DNA of 64,000 nucleotides from a sulfur-oxidizing endosymbiont of Gigantopelta aegis (lineage in GTDB: Bacteria; Pseudomonadota; Gammaproteobacteria; GRL18): positions 25,001 to 89,000 of the forward strand of contig NZ_JAEHGE010000001.1 of the NCBI RefSeq assembly GCF_016097415.1. Reading direction: 5' to 3'. This document shows positions 37,201-47,308 of this stretch, in pieces; the first letter of the stretch is position 1, and each line of letters starts with the position of its first letter. The position numbers and the translations under genes were made by a program. A model generated the notes under the pieces. It was given only the letters and a program-made list of their open reading frames with translations, was not told the origin of the DNA and did not search any database.

Positions 37201-37372
37201 CCTTAAATTCAATAATAACTCTGTTATAACTGGCATCAACTCTTTGCCTCTCCATTTGAAAAGGAATATTTAAAGCATCACCAATAATCTTTATCCATCC
37301 CTGGCGTACTTCTGTTTCATTGAGCCAGTTACCTTTGTCTTTCTTAAGTTGTTTGAAAATTGTTTTATTCAT
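34205..37372 (-). pseudogene. Fused restriction-modification (Eco57I-like N6-adenine) protein, frameshifted
   Basis: About 1,050 residues when frames are joined. The N-terminal part (34 to 100) has WLNETEVRQGWIKIIGDALN and SYNRVIIEFKDKGLF, resembling a PD-(D/E)xK nuclease site (E-x-K in EFK). The methyltransferase part has GEVYTPEWLVE, DPTCGSASFLLALI (motif I), GFDLNPLAVQTARVN and NPPWVRWSKLPE (motif IV), typical N6-adenine methylase. Open pieces lie at 37073-37372, 36690-36980, 36226-36693, 35919-36110, 35223-35783 and 34205-34780, each separated by single-base frameshifts, many in A/T runs. The protein is therefore not made intact. The frame ends 28 bases inside the left repeat. Confidence 0.75.
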
Positions 37373-37384
37373 AATGGCTCATAG

Positions 37385-37857
37385 TTAATTAGGTGAAAAA
37401 TAAATGATGTCTTCTGGACTAACAATGCCTTTTGCCAGACCTAAACGCATAGCGGGTGTTTTTTGTCTTTTCCTGCAATACAATAATTATAATAAACTCG
37501 GAATATATCGAGTAACTTAACAATGTTCTTTGGGTTGTAAGCAGAATACCCATACCACCTTCTGCCAGAACTGCTGGCAGATGAAATAGCTCGCTCTAAT
37601 AATGATAATCTACGTCTAACCTGCATAAAAAATTATCAATCCCATGCATGGAGGCTTTGTTATATAACCATGCCTGATGGTCTTCATCATAGTCACCATA
37701 ATCAGTAAGATAACAAATCGCTTTTTCTGGTTCAGACATATTAGGAAAAGGGTGTAAAAGCCATTTATCTTTCCAGTTTCCAATTTCCTGCATGTTTTCT
37801 AATCGATCTTTTATTATTTTTAATTTTATTTTATTTTTGATAAATCAGGGTGTGATG
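37385..37857 (-). pseudogene. Transposase-like gene, C-terminal part
   Basis: Joining frames across two single-base losses (a T run near 37612 and an A run near 37450) gives EIGNWKDKWLLHPFPNMSEP, CYLTDYGDYDEDHQAWLYNK, GIDNFFMQVRRRLSLLERA, SGRRWYGYSAYNPKNIVKLL, DIFRVYYNYC and GKDKKTPAMRLGLAKG, ending just before the restriction-modification start. I recall this C-terminal block from proteins annotated as transposases, with moderate confidence. It would belong with the zinc-ribbon N-terminal part at 40208-40526. The middle of the gene is missing and two IS3 copies lie in between. Confidence 0.5.
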
Positions 37858-38138
37858 TGTCAACACTTTTCGGACAGTTTTCTAAATATTTTTGGCTGTT
37901 TCAAGTGATTTTGTCATTTTGTATTTCCTATCATTTTAGTTTCTCATGTTAACTTTAAACAGATGAAGAGAAAGGGCTTTGCCCTCTGGAACGATAGAGC
38001 CGTTCCATTCACCCAGGTATTTTCACAACGGTAATGATCCTGTTACAATATCTTCACGGCACAGGCTGAGGAGCCGATGGCCGTCAACGGTAATGGGCGG
38101 CATTTATGTCGCCTTTTACCCCTCTTCAATCAATCGAT

Positions 38139-39003
38139 TTAAGCTATTTCCTGCTGTATTTCATAATCGACTGGTGACAAATAATCATTAGCCGAATGAA
38201 GTCGCTCCCGATTATAAAATACCTCAATATATTCAAATATTGCCTGCTTTGCTTCTACTCTGGTTTTGAATCGACAATGGTGCGTCAATTCAGTTTTCAA
38301 ACTATGAAAGAAGCTCTCTGATACAGCATTGTCCCAGCAATTTCCTTTGCGGCTCATAGACTGAATTATGTTATGATCCGACAATATTTTTCTATGACTA
38401 TCAGAGGCATATTGGCTACCTCGGTCAGTATGCCAAAGCAATCCATCCATTGGTTTACGCTTCCATATGGCCATCAGTAAAGCATCATTGACTAGCTTGG
38501 CTTTCATTCGCTCATCCATCGACCAGCCAACAATTTGCCTAGAGAATAAGTCAATGACAACCGCTAAATATAACCAGCCTTCCTTGGTGGCAATATAGGT
38601 AATATCACCCACATAGTAGCGATCAGGTTGAGAGACAGTAAACTCTCTTTCCAGTAAATTTGGAGATATACGCTTATTATGCTTGGAATTAGTCGTCGCT
38701 TTAAAGCGTCTCTTCGTTTTACAAAACAAACCGGCTTTTTTCATTAATCGACCAATTCTCCGGCGGCTTATATGAACGCCTTTTTCAGCCAGTTTTCTTT
38801 TTAAGACGACGGGTTCCATAAGTCTTGCGACTGTCTTCAAACAGTTTTTTAGCTGCTCAGTAAGCGCTTTCATTTTCTTTCTCTCTATCCGTTTTAGGAG
38901 AGCTAACCCAATCATAATAGCAACTACGGGAAACATCCATAAAACGGCACAGAATCGTTACCGGGTAATCTTTAGCCTGATCAGTTATCCATGCGTACTT
39001 CAC
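38139..39003 (-). pseudogene. IS3-family transposase orfB, frameshifted
   Basis: The catalytic core is intact in one frame: [52 protein letters not shown] and [20 protein letters not shown], which contain the DDE triad. Upstream, the frame is broken in at least two places (near 38888 and 38820-38800): the correct reading of the first part is [20 protein letters not shown], then [20 protein letters not shown]. The C-terminus ends [15 protein letters not shown]-like. The full IS3 OrfB would be about 285 residues. Confidence 0.8.
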
Positions 39004-39057
39004 AAAGTTTCCCTTGCAAAGTACGCTGTGGCCTTTTTAATAAATCACGCTCCTGAA

Positions 39058-39300
39058 TCACTTTTGCCAATTCTTTTTCAGACGTTTTACTTCATCATAA
39101 ATGTGTTCATCACTTCTATTGGCTACCGTCTTCACCGGTTTGGAATATTTACTGATCCAGGTATGTAGAGTATTTACATTAACACCTAGCTCCCTGGCAG
39201 TCTGAGAAACGGGTTGATCCGTCTCATTAGCTAATTTGACAGCTGATTCTTTAAATTCTGATGTATAGCTTTTATTCGGTTTTTTTGTTTGATCATTCAT
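39058..39300 (-). pseudogene. IS3-family orfA, frameshifted near the end
   Basis: 80 residues of IS3-type OrfA: SYTSEFKESAVKLANETDQP, VNTLHTWISKYSKPV, a helix-turn-helix of the transposase subunit. The frame ends early (KRLKKNWQK stop) because one A is missing. Restoring it gives the usual KRLKKELAKVIQERDLLK leucine-zipper start. Full orfA/orfB frameshifting to the OrfAB protein would be blocked. Confidence 0.8.
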
Positions 39301-39366
39301 TTTAGGTCACACTTTTTATCTTTTAGTTATTTTAAGTTGTGTGTCCGGTTAAGTATAGCCGCATTA

Positions 39367-40207
<841 letters not shown>

Positions 40208-40526
40208 CATCATTATCAGGGCATGACACCTCTGGAGTTTCTTTTAAATATTCTTCAATTCGCTGTAATTCATCCCAAATTCCTTGATTGCTCTTAACTG
40301 GGAATAACTCATTACAAGACTTGCAAATCAGTTTAGTAACTGGCTTTCGACTACCACTTGATAATTTGTAGCAGTCTTTTTGTGATTTATGGAGTTTAAC
40401 TTGGCTTTCTGTGCTGGCAGGAACACCATAATTTTGGCACAATGGATTTTTGCAAAAATTAACCTGAATATCGTTAATTTCAACTGGAATTCTTGGTTGT
40501 TTTATATCAGAAGATATTTTATCCAT
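40208..40526 (-). pseudogene. Transposase-like gene, N-terminal zinc-ribbon part
   Basis: About 105 residues from ATG 40526. Two Cys pairs, VNFCKNPLCQNYGVP and KLICKSCNELFPVKSN, form a zinc ribbon typical of some IS transposase N-termini. The frame runs into the truncated IS3 copy at 40207. The C-terminal half is found at 37385-37857. The start lies 57 bases inside the right terminal repeat, as expected for the element's own transposase. Confidence 0.5.
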
Positions 40527-40582
40527 TTAGATATCCCCTTAAATGTTGATTTTACAAGAATAATAGCTTAATTTATCGCATT

Positions 40583-40608
40583 TATCAACACCTTTATTTA
40601 TCGGCTTG
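40583..40608. repeat. Right terminal inverted repeat of the 6.46-kb transposon
   Basis: TATCAACACCTTTATTTATC-GGCTTG, 24 of 26 matching the inverse of 34152-34177. The LysM-type remnant follows immediately. Confidence 0.9.
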
Positions 40609-40609
40609 A

Positions 40610-41116
40610 AATGATCGGGAGGTTTTAGGCTATGAAGCAGTCTATCTGGGTGAAGGTTCTCTGGAACGCAAAGGTGATCCATCCACACTTTATCTGGAAA
40701 AATCTAAATCTGAAATACAAAAGTCACATCGTGTCATTCCGATCAGCAGTGATCGAATCATTGATGCCAACTTTATCCCCAAAGCTTCCTCACTTAAACG
40801 CTCTGCCCGAATCATCGGCGTATTAACCTCAGGCATGCAACCCGGAGTCAATATGGTTGGCGCTTTAGATATTGTCATTATTGATGCCGGAATAAAAGAT
40901 GGCGTTGAAACCGGTGACGTACTGAATATTTATAAGCAGGGGGCACTGGTCAAAGATCCCATTAAACCAAGAAAAATGGTTAAATTACCGAATGAGATCA
41001 ATGGCGAACTCATGGTATTCCGCACCTTCAACCGTCTCAGCTATGCAATCGTCATGAAGGCTCACTCTGACTTGCGCGTTGGCGAAGAGCTTAAATCACC
41101 CTATGCTGGAAACTAA
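40610..41116 (+). pseudogene. LysM-type protein, C-terminal remnant
   Basis: The frame is open from the transposon edge (first in-frame stop 40607-40609, in the repeat) and reads REVLGYEAVYLGEGSLERKG, then RVIPISSDRIIDANFIPK and KDGVETGDVLNIYKQG. This is the C-terminal half of the LysM-domain envelope protein that commonly precedes dprA. The N-terminal LysM domain and signal peptide are missing, removed by the transposon. A late in-frame ATG (40835) exists, but a useful product is unlikely. Confidence 0.7.
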
Positions 41117-41238
41117 ACAACAGCATTAAATAATCACTGTAAAAACTCTGGATGTTTTATTTTAGCGCTGACACTGATATCATTTAGCCTCTAAGCTGTA
41201 TTTAACATCCAACCCCTATCATAATTCAGGAGGCAATC

Positions 41239-42384
41239 ATGGATGATTTGTCATACTGGTTGGCACTGCATAAGACTTCCGGCGTCGGTTCTGCCACCTT
41301 TAATTTATTATTCGAACAATATCCTAAGCCTGCCGAATTATTTGCTTCACCTGATTCAATTCAACAGCTTAAGCTATCCCCCGTACAGAAAAGAGCGGTA
41401 CAAAAAGCCGTTCTTGAGCCCAATTGGGATGCCGTAGAAAAAGAATTACGTTGGGCAGAAGATGCAGAAAATCATATTCTCTTGCTCACTCAGGACAACT
41501 ATCCACAATTATTGAAAGAGATTCATTCTCCACCACCACTGCTATTTGTCAAAGGCCAGTGTGAAGTACTCAATGAGATTCAATTAGCCATGGTTGGCAG
41601 TAGAAACCCCAGTGCCGATGGCCATGAAAGCGCCTGGCAATTTGCCCACCATCTGGCACAATTTGGCATGGTGATCACCAGCGGCATGGCCTTGGGTATT
41701 GATGCACAAAGCCATTATGGTGCGCTTAAAGCGGGAGGTAAAAGCATTGCCGTCGCAGGTACGGGGCTGGATCGTATCTATCCTGCTAAGCACAAAGATC
41801 TTGCTTGGCAACTCATTGAAAACGGTGCCATCGTATCAGAACACCCTCTGGGCACTGGTCCGTTAAAACAAAATTTTCCCCAGCGTAATCGCATTATCAG
41901 TGGCCTCAGTGTTGGTACTCTTGTTGTTGAAGCGGCCCTCAAAAGTGGCTCTTTGATCACCGCCTATGCCGCTTTGGAACAAGCACGTGAAGTGTTTGCC
42001 ATCCCCGGTTCAATCCATAATCCTCTCTCACGAGGCTGTCATCAGCTGATTCGCTCTGGTGCCAAACTGGTCGAAACCGCTGAAGATATTCTGGAAGAGT
42101 TATCCAGCCTGATGTTTGCTTCTCAGACACATAAGCACTCGACTAAACATTCGAGAACGCCTGAAAATCCCGAAAACAATTTAAACATTGATATTGATCC
42201 CCTATTGCCGAAAATTCAGCAAAAAATCTTAAAAAACCTAGGCTATAACCCCATCAGCATCGATATTCTCACCACCCGTTCATCATTAAGCGTGGCCGAA
42301 ATCAATGCCAATGTTGTGCTGCTGGAAGTGGATGACTACATTCAATCCCATCCCGGCGGCATGATTTCACTCAAGCCGCGCTGA
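41239..42384 (+). CDS. dprA: DNA-processing protein DprA
   Basis: 381 residues. N-terminal SAM-like domain (LALHKTSGVGSATFNLLFEQ), then the Rossmann core with LAMVGSRNPSADGHESA, GMALGIDAQSHYGALKAGGK and TGLDRIYPAKHKDLAWQL, and a winged-helix-like C-terminus (DIDPLLPKIQQKILKNLGYN). DprA loads RecA on single-stranded DNA taken up in transformation. A ribosome site (AGGAGG) lies just before ATG. It heads the dprA-smg-tsaC string. Confidence 0.92.
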   Translation: MDDLSYWLALHKTSGVGSATFNLLFEQYPKPAELFASPDSIQQLKLSPVQKRAVQKAVLEPNWDAVEKELRWAEDAENHILLLTQDNYPQLLKEIHSPPPLLFVKGQCEVLNEIQLAMVGSRNPSADGHESAWQFAHHLAQFGMVITSGMALGIDAQSHYGALKAGGKSIAVAGTGLDRIYPAKHKDLAWQLIENGAIVSEHPLGTGPLKQNFPQRNRIISGLSVGTLVVEAALKSGSLITAYAALEQAREVFAIPGSIHNPLSRGCHQLIRSGAKLVETAEDILEELSSLMFASQTHKHSTKHSRTPENPENNLNIDIDPLLPKIQQKILKNLGYNPISIDILTTRSSLSVAEINANVVLLEVDDYIQSHPGGMISLKPR

Positions 42385-42459
42385 TTTTTCCGTGCTTCCT
42401 TATGCCTGATGAATGAATTATAATGACGCTTAATTTAATCAGCAGTGATAAAATATTCT

Positions 42460-42972
42460 ATGAAGACAGAAGTACTGGATATTCTAATGTATCTCTTTGA
42501 GACTTATCTGGAAGATGATGATTCCGATATCCCCAGTGAAGACAGTATTCGCAATGAATTATCAAAAATTGGTTTCCAGGATGCCAAGGTTACCAAGGCT
42601 TTTGACTGGCTGGACGATTTAGCTGTTTTAAAAGATGATTTTTCAGATGAAGTCACATTTAATATCAAGCAAGGTCAACACGCTGAACGATACCAGAAAA
42701 ACCATAGCATACGCATTTTTAGTCCCTTGGAAATTGAAAAATTTGATATTCAGGCGCGTGGTGTATTGATTGACTTAGTCGAACTCAATGTCATTACTCC
42801 CGGTCAGCGAGAGCTTATTATTGATAAAGCCTTAGCACTCGATATTGCGCACATCGATCAGGAACAAATGAAATGGGTCATTTTAATGGTGCTATTCAAT
42901 CTTCCTGACTCAGCGGGTCCTTTCACCTGGATTCAAGATTTACTGTATGAAGAAACCCCTACCGTCCATTAA
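42460..42972 (+). CDS. smg: Smg family protein (DUF494)
   Basis: 170 residues from ATG 42460 (MKTEVLDILMYLFETYLEDD), the usual Smg start; a GTG at 42445 would add five residues. All-helical, no known enzyme motif. Its conserved position between dprA and topA or tsaC is the main marker. Function unknown. It overlaps tsaC by 26 bases. Confidence 0.9.
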   Translation: MKTEVLDILMYLFETYLEDDDSDIPSEDSIRNELSKIGFQDAKVTKAFDWLDDLAVLKDDFSDEVTFNIKQGQHAERYQKNHSIRIFSPLEIEKFDIQARGVLIDLVELNVITPGQRELIIDKALALDIAHIDQEQMKWVILMVLFNLPDSAGPFTWIQDLLYEETPTVH

Positions 42973-43507
42973 TCAAGCCGCACAAATACTTCAGGCTGGC
43001 GGCATTATCGCCTATCCCACCGAAGCAGTTTATGGTCTGGGCTGTCTGCCCGATCACTTAGAAAGCATTGAAAAACTCTTACACCTCAAACAACGCCCTA
43101 TAGAAAAAGGGCTCATTTTATTGGCCTCTGATTTATCTCAGCTCAGTGAATATCTCAGCCCTATTGCGCCCAAAATTCTAGCGAAGCTCCAAGCTTCTTG
43201 GCCAGGCCCTAATACCTGGATACTACCAACACCCGACACGACACCCACACTGATTAAAGGCGACTTCAACACCATTGCCGTACGTATTAGCGCCCACCCC
43301 TTGGTACAACAACTTTGCCAACTCTGCCAGTCCCCCATTATTTCCACCAGCGCTAATATTACCGGCGAGGCGATGTCTTATAGCCCTGCCGATGTACGAT
43401 CTCACTTTGGTGAGCAACTGGATTATATTCTTCCTGGTGAGCTGGGAGATAGTGATAAGCCCACGGTGATTATTGATGCACTTAGTGATGAAGTGATTCG
43501 CCTGTAA
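42947..43507 (+). CDS. tsaC: Threonylcarbamoyl-AMP synthase TsaC (YrdC domain)
   Basis: 186 residues. The YrdC/Sua5 core shows GGIIAYPTEAVYGLGCLPD, LKQRPIEKGLILLASDLSQL, WPGPNTWILP, IAVRISAHPLVQQLCQ and SPIISTSANITGE. It makes threonylcarbamoyl-AMP for the t6A37 modification of tRNAs reading ANN codons. The single-domain length matches TsaC, not the longer Sua5. It ends the operon; a bidirectional terminator follows. Confidence 0.92.
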   Translation: MKKPLPSINQAAQILQAGGIIAYPTEAVYGLGCLPDHLESIEKLLHLKQRPIEKGLILLASDLSQLSEYLSPIAPKILAKLQASWPGPNTWILPTPDTTPTLIKGDFNTIAVRISAHPLVQQLCQLCQSPIISTSANITGEAMSYSPADVRSHFGEQLDYILPGELGDSDKPTVIIDALSDEVIRL

Positions 43508-43555
43508 TCAATTACCTGCAGTATGCGTTCTGAGGGGAAAAAAGATAAATGATGC

Positions 43556-43610
43556 AAAAAAAAGCCTGCAACTCAACTTGTCAAAAAACAAGTTAAGTGC
43601 AGGCTTTTTA
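43556..43610. terminator. Bidirectional terminator between tsaC and groEL
   Basis: AAAAAGCCTGCA...TGCAGGCTTTTT with an inner AACTTGT/ACAAGTT arm. T runs occur on both strands, so it serves both convergent units. Confidence 0.9.
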
Positions 43611-43656
43611 GCGAGCAGGGTTTGCTCGGTGGAAGTATTCTCTTTTAAAAAAGAGT

Positions 43657-45336
<1,680 letters not shown>

Positions 45337-45380
45337 TTAAAGTCAGTGTTTTTTGTTAGCAGTATTTAGTCTAAAGCTGC

Positions 45381-45668
45381 TTATTCAACAACTGCAAGTA
45401 CGTCTTCTTCACGCATAATCAGCAATGTTTCATCACTAACTTTAACTTCACTGCCAGAGTATTTTCCGAAGATGACTTTGTCACCGGTCTTCACTTCCAT
45501 AGCAATCAAATCACCATTGTCAGCAGCACGGCCATTACCAACGGCAACGACTTCACCTTCAGAAGGCTTTTCAGTTGCAGAATCGGGAATATAAATACCA
45601 CCAGCGGTTTTTGTTTCTTCTTCAAGACGACGCACTACAATGCGGTCACCTAATGGGCGAATGTTCAC
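45381..45668 (-). CDS. groES: Co-chaperonin GroES
   Basis: 95 residues from GTG 45666-45668 ([18 protein letters not shown]), the usual length and start. GGAGAG lies eight bases upstream; ATG codons further out (45686 and beyond) would extend the protein into the CIRCE region. The mobile loop ([21 protein letters not shown]) and dome are complete. It caps GroEL and is the first gene of the operon. Confidence 0.95.
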   Translation of the reverse strand: MNIRPLGDRIVVRRLEEETKTAGGIYIPDSATEKPSEGEVVAVGNGRAADNGDLIAMEVKTGDKVIFGKYSGSEVKVSDETLLIMREEDVLAVVE

Positions 45669-45691
45669 TTTAGATCTCTCCATCAGTCTTT

Positions 45692-45718
45692 TTAGCACTC
45701 ACATTATGTGAGTGCTAA
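45692..45718. promoter_or_regulatory. CIRCE operator for HrcA
   Basis: TTAGCACTC-N9-GAGTGCTAA, a perfect match to the CIRCE consensus, 23 bases before the GTG start of groES. HrcA binding here would repress groESL until heat or unfolded protein inactivates it. Confidence 0.97.
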
Positions 45719-45925
45719 TCAACATAGTTAAAAAAACCGGATAGTGTTTTTCAATTATTTCAACGCTTTGCTTTCTCAGTTTCAGCATTAAAACAATCTT
45801 AAAACATCCGGGAATTGTGTTATCAATGATTTGTTAATTTGGGACAGGGCTTTTTTTTTCAAGTACAGCGGTAAAAAAAAAGGTCTTTTTTACCATTAAG
45901 CGGGTATTCAAATGAATTTGAGGGC

Positions 45926-46459
45926 TTATTTCCTAGTTTGATCAGAATCTTCAACCTTGCCTTCACCTTCAATCACTCGATGTTGTTGCAAACGCGCCTG
46001 ATTGCGGGCATGTTGTTGCTCTGGTGTTAAGTCTTCATATTCACCTTCAAAATAATCACCCTGCCCCCTATTGCCATTACCGACATTGAAGCGATTTTTC
46101 ATCAACGCACTGCTCACAAAATAACTGGCAATCAGTGCCCGCAAGGGTGGCACTAGCAACAAAAAGCCTACCCCATCGGTAAAAAAGCCGGGGATTAATA
46201 AGCATAAGGCGGCAAAGAGCAGCATCAAGCCTTCCAACATCTCTGTCGCAGGTAAAACGCCCTGACTCATGGAGGTTTGAGCTTTTTGCAGAGTGGAAAA
46301 GCCTTGTATGCGGATCAGGGTCACACCGAGAACAGCAGTAAAAACAACCGCTAAGACAGTAGGAATGGCACCAATTGCTCCACCAACTTCGATTAGCAGA
46401 TAGATCTCTGCCAAGGGGACACCAATAAAAATAATTAAAAACAGGGGCAATATGGGCAT
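45926..46459 (-). CDS. fxsA: FxsA family membrane protein
   Basis: 177 residues. Hydrophobic segments at about 3-25 (LFLIIFIGVPLAEIYLLIEV), 30-48, 75-95 (LLFAALCLLIPGFFTDGVG) and 97-115, then a polar tail (PEQQHARNQARLQQHR). The four-helix layout is FxsA. In E. coli overproduction relieves phage T7 exclusion by F plasmid; its normal role is unknown. It is often next to groESL, as here. Confidence 0.9.
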   Translation of the reverse strand: MPILPLFLIIFIGVPLAEIYLLIEVGGAIGAIPTVLAVVFTAVLGVTLIRIQGFSTLQKAQTSMSQGVLPATEMLEGLMLLFAALCLLIPGFFTDGVGFLLLVPPLRALIASYFVSSALMKNRFNVGNGNRGQGDYFEGEYEDLTPEQQHARNQARLQQHRVIEGEGKVEDSDQTRK

Positions 46460-46644
46460 AAATATCTCAATTTAGGTTAGATAGCGCTGGATTGAACTTA
46501 TTCGACCCCTTTGGGTCTTAATTTCTAATACAATAAATATATTATCTTGTTTTTTATAGTGATTTAAAAGCATTATATACCAGATATAATATTTGCTTAT
46601 GGGGGCTTCATAACATAAACTCACTGAAATTCATGATATTTGTA

Positions 46645-46784
46645 TATACCCGTGATACTTGGAAATGCAGCGAGGCATTTTGACTAAGAGCCGATTGAGA
46701 CTATAAGCACTACATGCTTGAGGCTTTTAGTTACATCTCTTAACAAAAAGAACGAAGCCTGCATTTCCAAGTATCATGGGTATA
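46645..46784. mobile_element. MITE-like element with 26-bp inverted ends
   Basis: TATACCCGTGATACTTGGAA at the left is matched by the inverse of TTCCAAGTATCATGGGTATA at the right (25 of 26 identical over the full 26-bp ends). The 140-bp element has no coding capacity. It lies between the divergent fxsA and cutA genes. A partial copy of the end (TATACCCGTGATA) occurs at about 51823. Confidence 0.85.
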
Positions 46785-46818
46785 AGTACTAAATGGGTCA
46801 AGGAAAACCTTTTTTCAA

Positions 46819-47157
46819 ATGAAAAATGAAACCAGTGAAGAAATACGCTATCAATTGGTGCTTTGCACTTGCCCTGACGAGGAAACTGCAGTCAATATTG
46901 CCGAAAATGTTGTCGCACAAAAACTAGCCGCCTGTGTCAACGTATTACCGGCAGTGTATTCTATTTTTCAATGGCAGGATAATGTTGAATCCGCTAAAGA
47001 AAATATGATTTTAATAAAAACCAGTGAGTCTAAATACGCCTCATTAGAAAAAGTTATTCAGTCACTACACCCTTATGAGGTGCCGGAAATCATTGCCATT
47101 GATATCAGCCGTGGTTTACCTGAATATCTTAAATGGCTGGGAAATAGTATGAAATAA
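46819..47157 (+). CDS. cutA: Divalent-cation tolerance protein CutA
   Basis: 112 residues. YQLVLCTCPDEETAVNIAEN, AACVNVLPAVYSIFQWQDN and ESKYASLEKVIQSLHPYEVP match the trimeric CutA1 family. The start gives the usual length with no signal peptide. Family members bind copper, but the function is not settled. It precedes dsbD, a common pairing. Confidence 0.92.
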   Translation: MKNETSEEIRYQLVLCTCPDEETAVNIAENVVAQKLAACVNVLPAVYSIFQWQDNVESAKENMILIKTSESKYASLEKVIQSLHPYEVPEIIAIDISRGLPEYLKWLGNSMK

Positions 47158-47308
47158 GCCTTTTTAAAAGCGATACACTTTTTATATACCCAGACATTAT
47201 CCCCGGACATAAGGAGGCAGCGTTTATTGAAAGTAAACACCGTTGTGTCGGGTCTTAATAAAAACAACTAAACACAATAGCAAAACTAATTAATAGTGGT
47301 CTAAATCA

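Larger units (their letters stand above)
37858..39363 (-). mobile_element. IS3-family insertion sequence, complete but frameshifted
   Basis: About 1.5 kb. Ends are TGTCAACACTTTTCGGACAG (left, 37858) and TGCGGCTATACTTAACCGGA (right, read inward from 39363), sharing the ACTT and CGGACA core. It encodes orfA (39058-39300) and orfB (38139-39003) on the minus strand. A truncated second copy in inverted orientation follows at once (39367-40207). Confidence 0.75.

Noticed and set aside
45381-45698. GroES starting at an upstream codon (45686 or 45698)
   Set aside because: That would put coding sequence into or beside the CIRCE operator and add non-homologous residues. GTG 45668 has GGAGAG at good spacing and the normal length.
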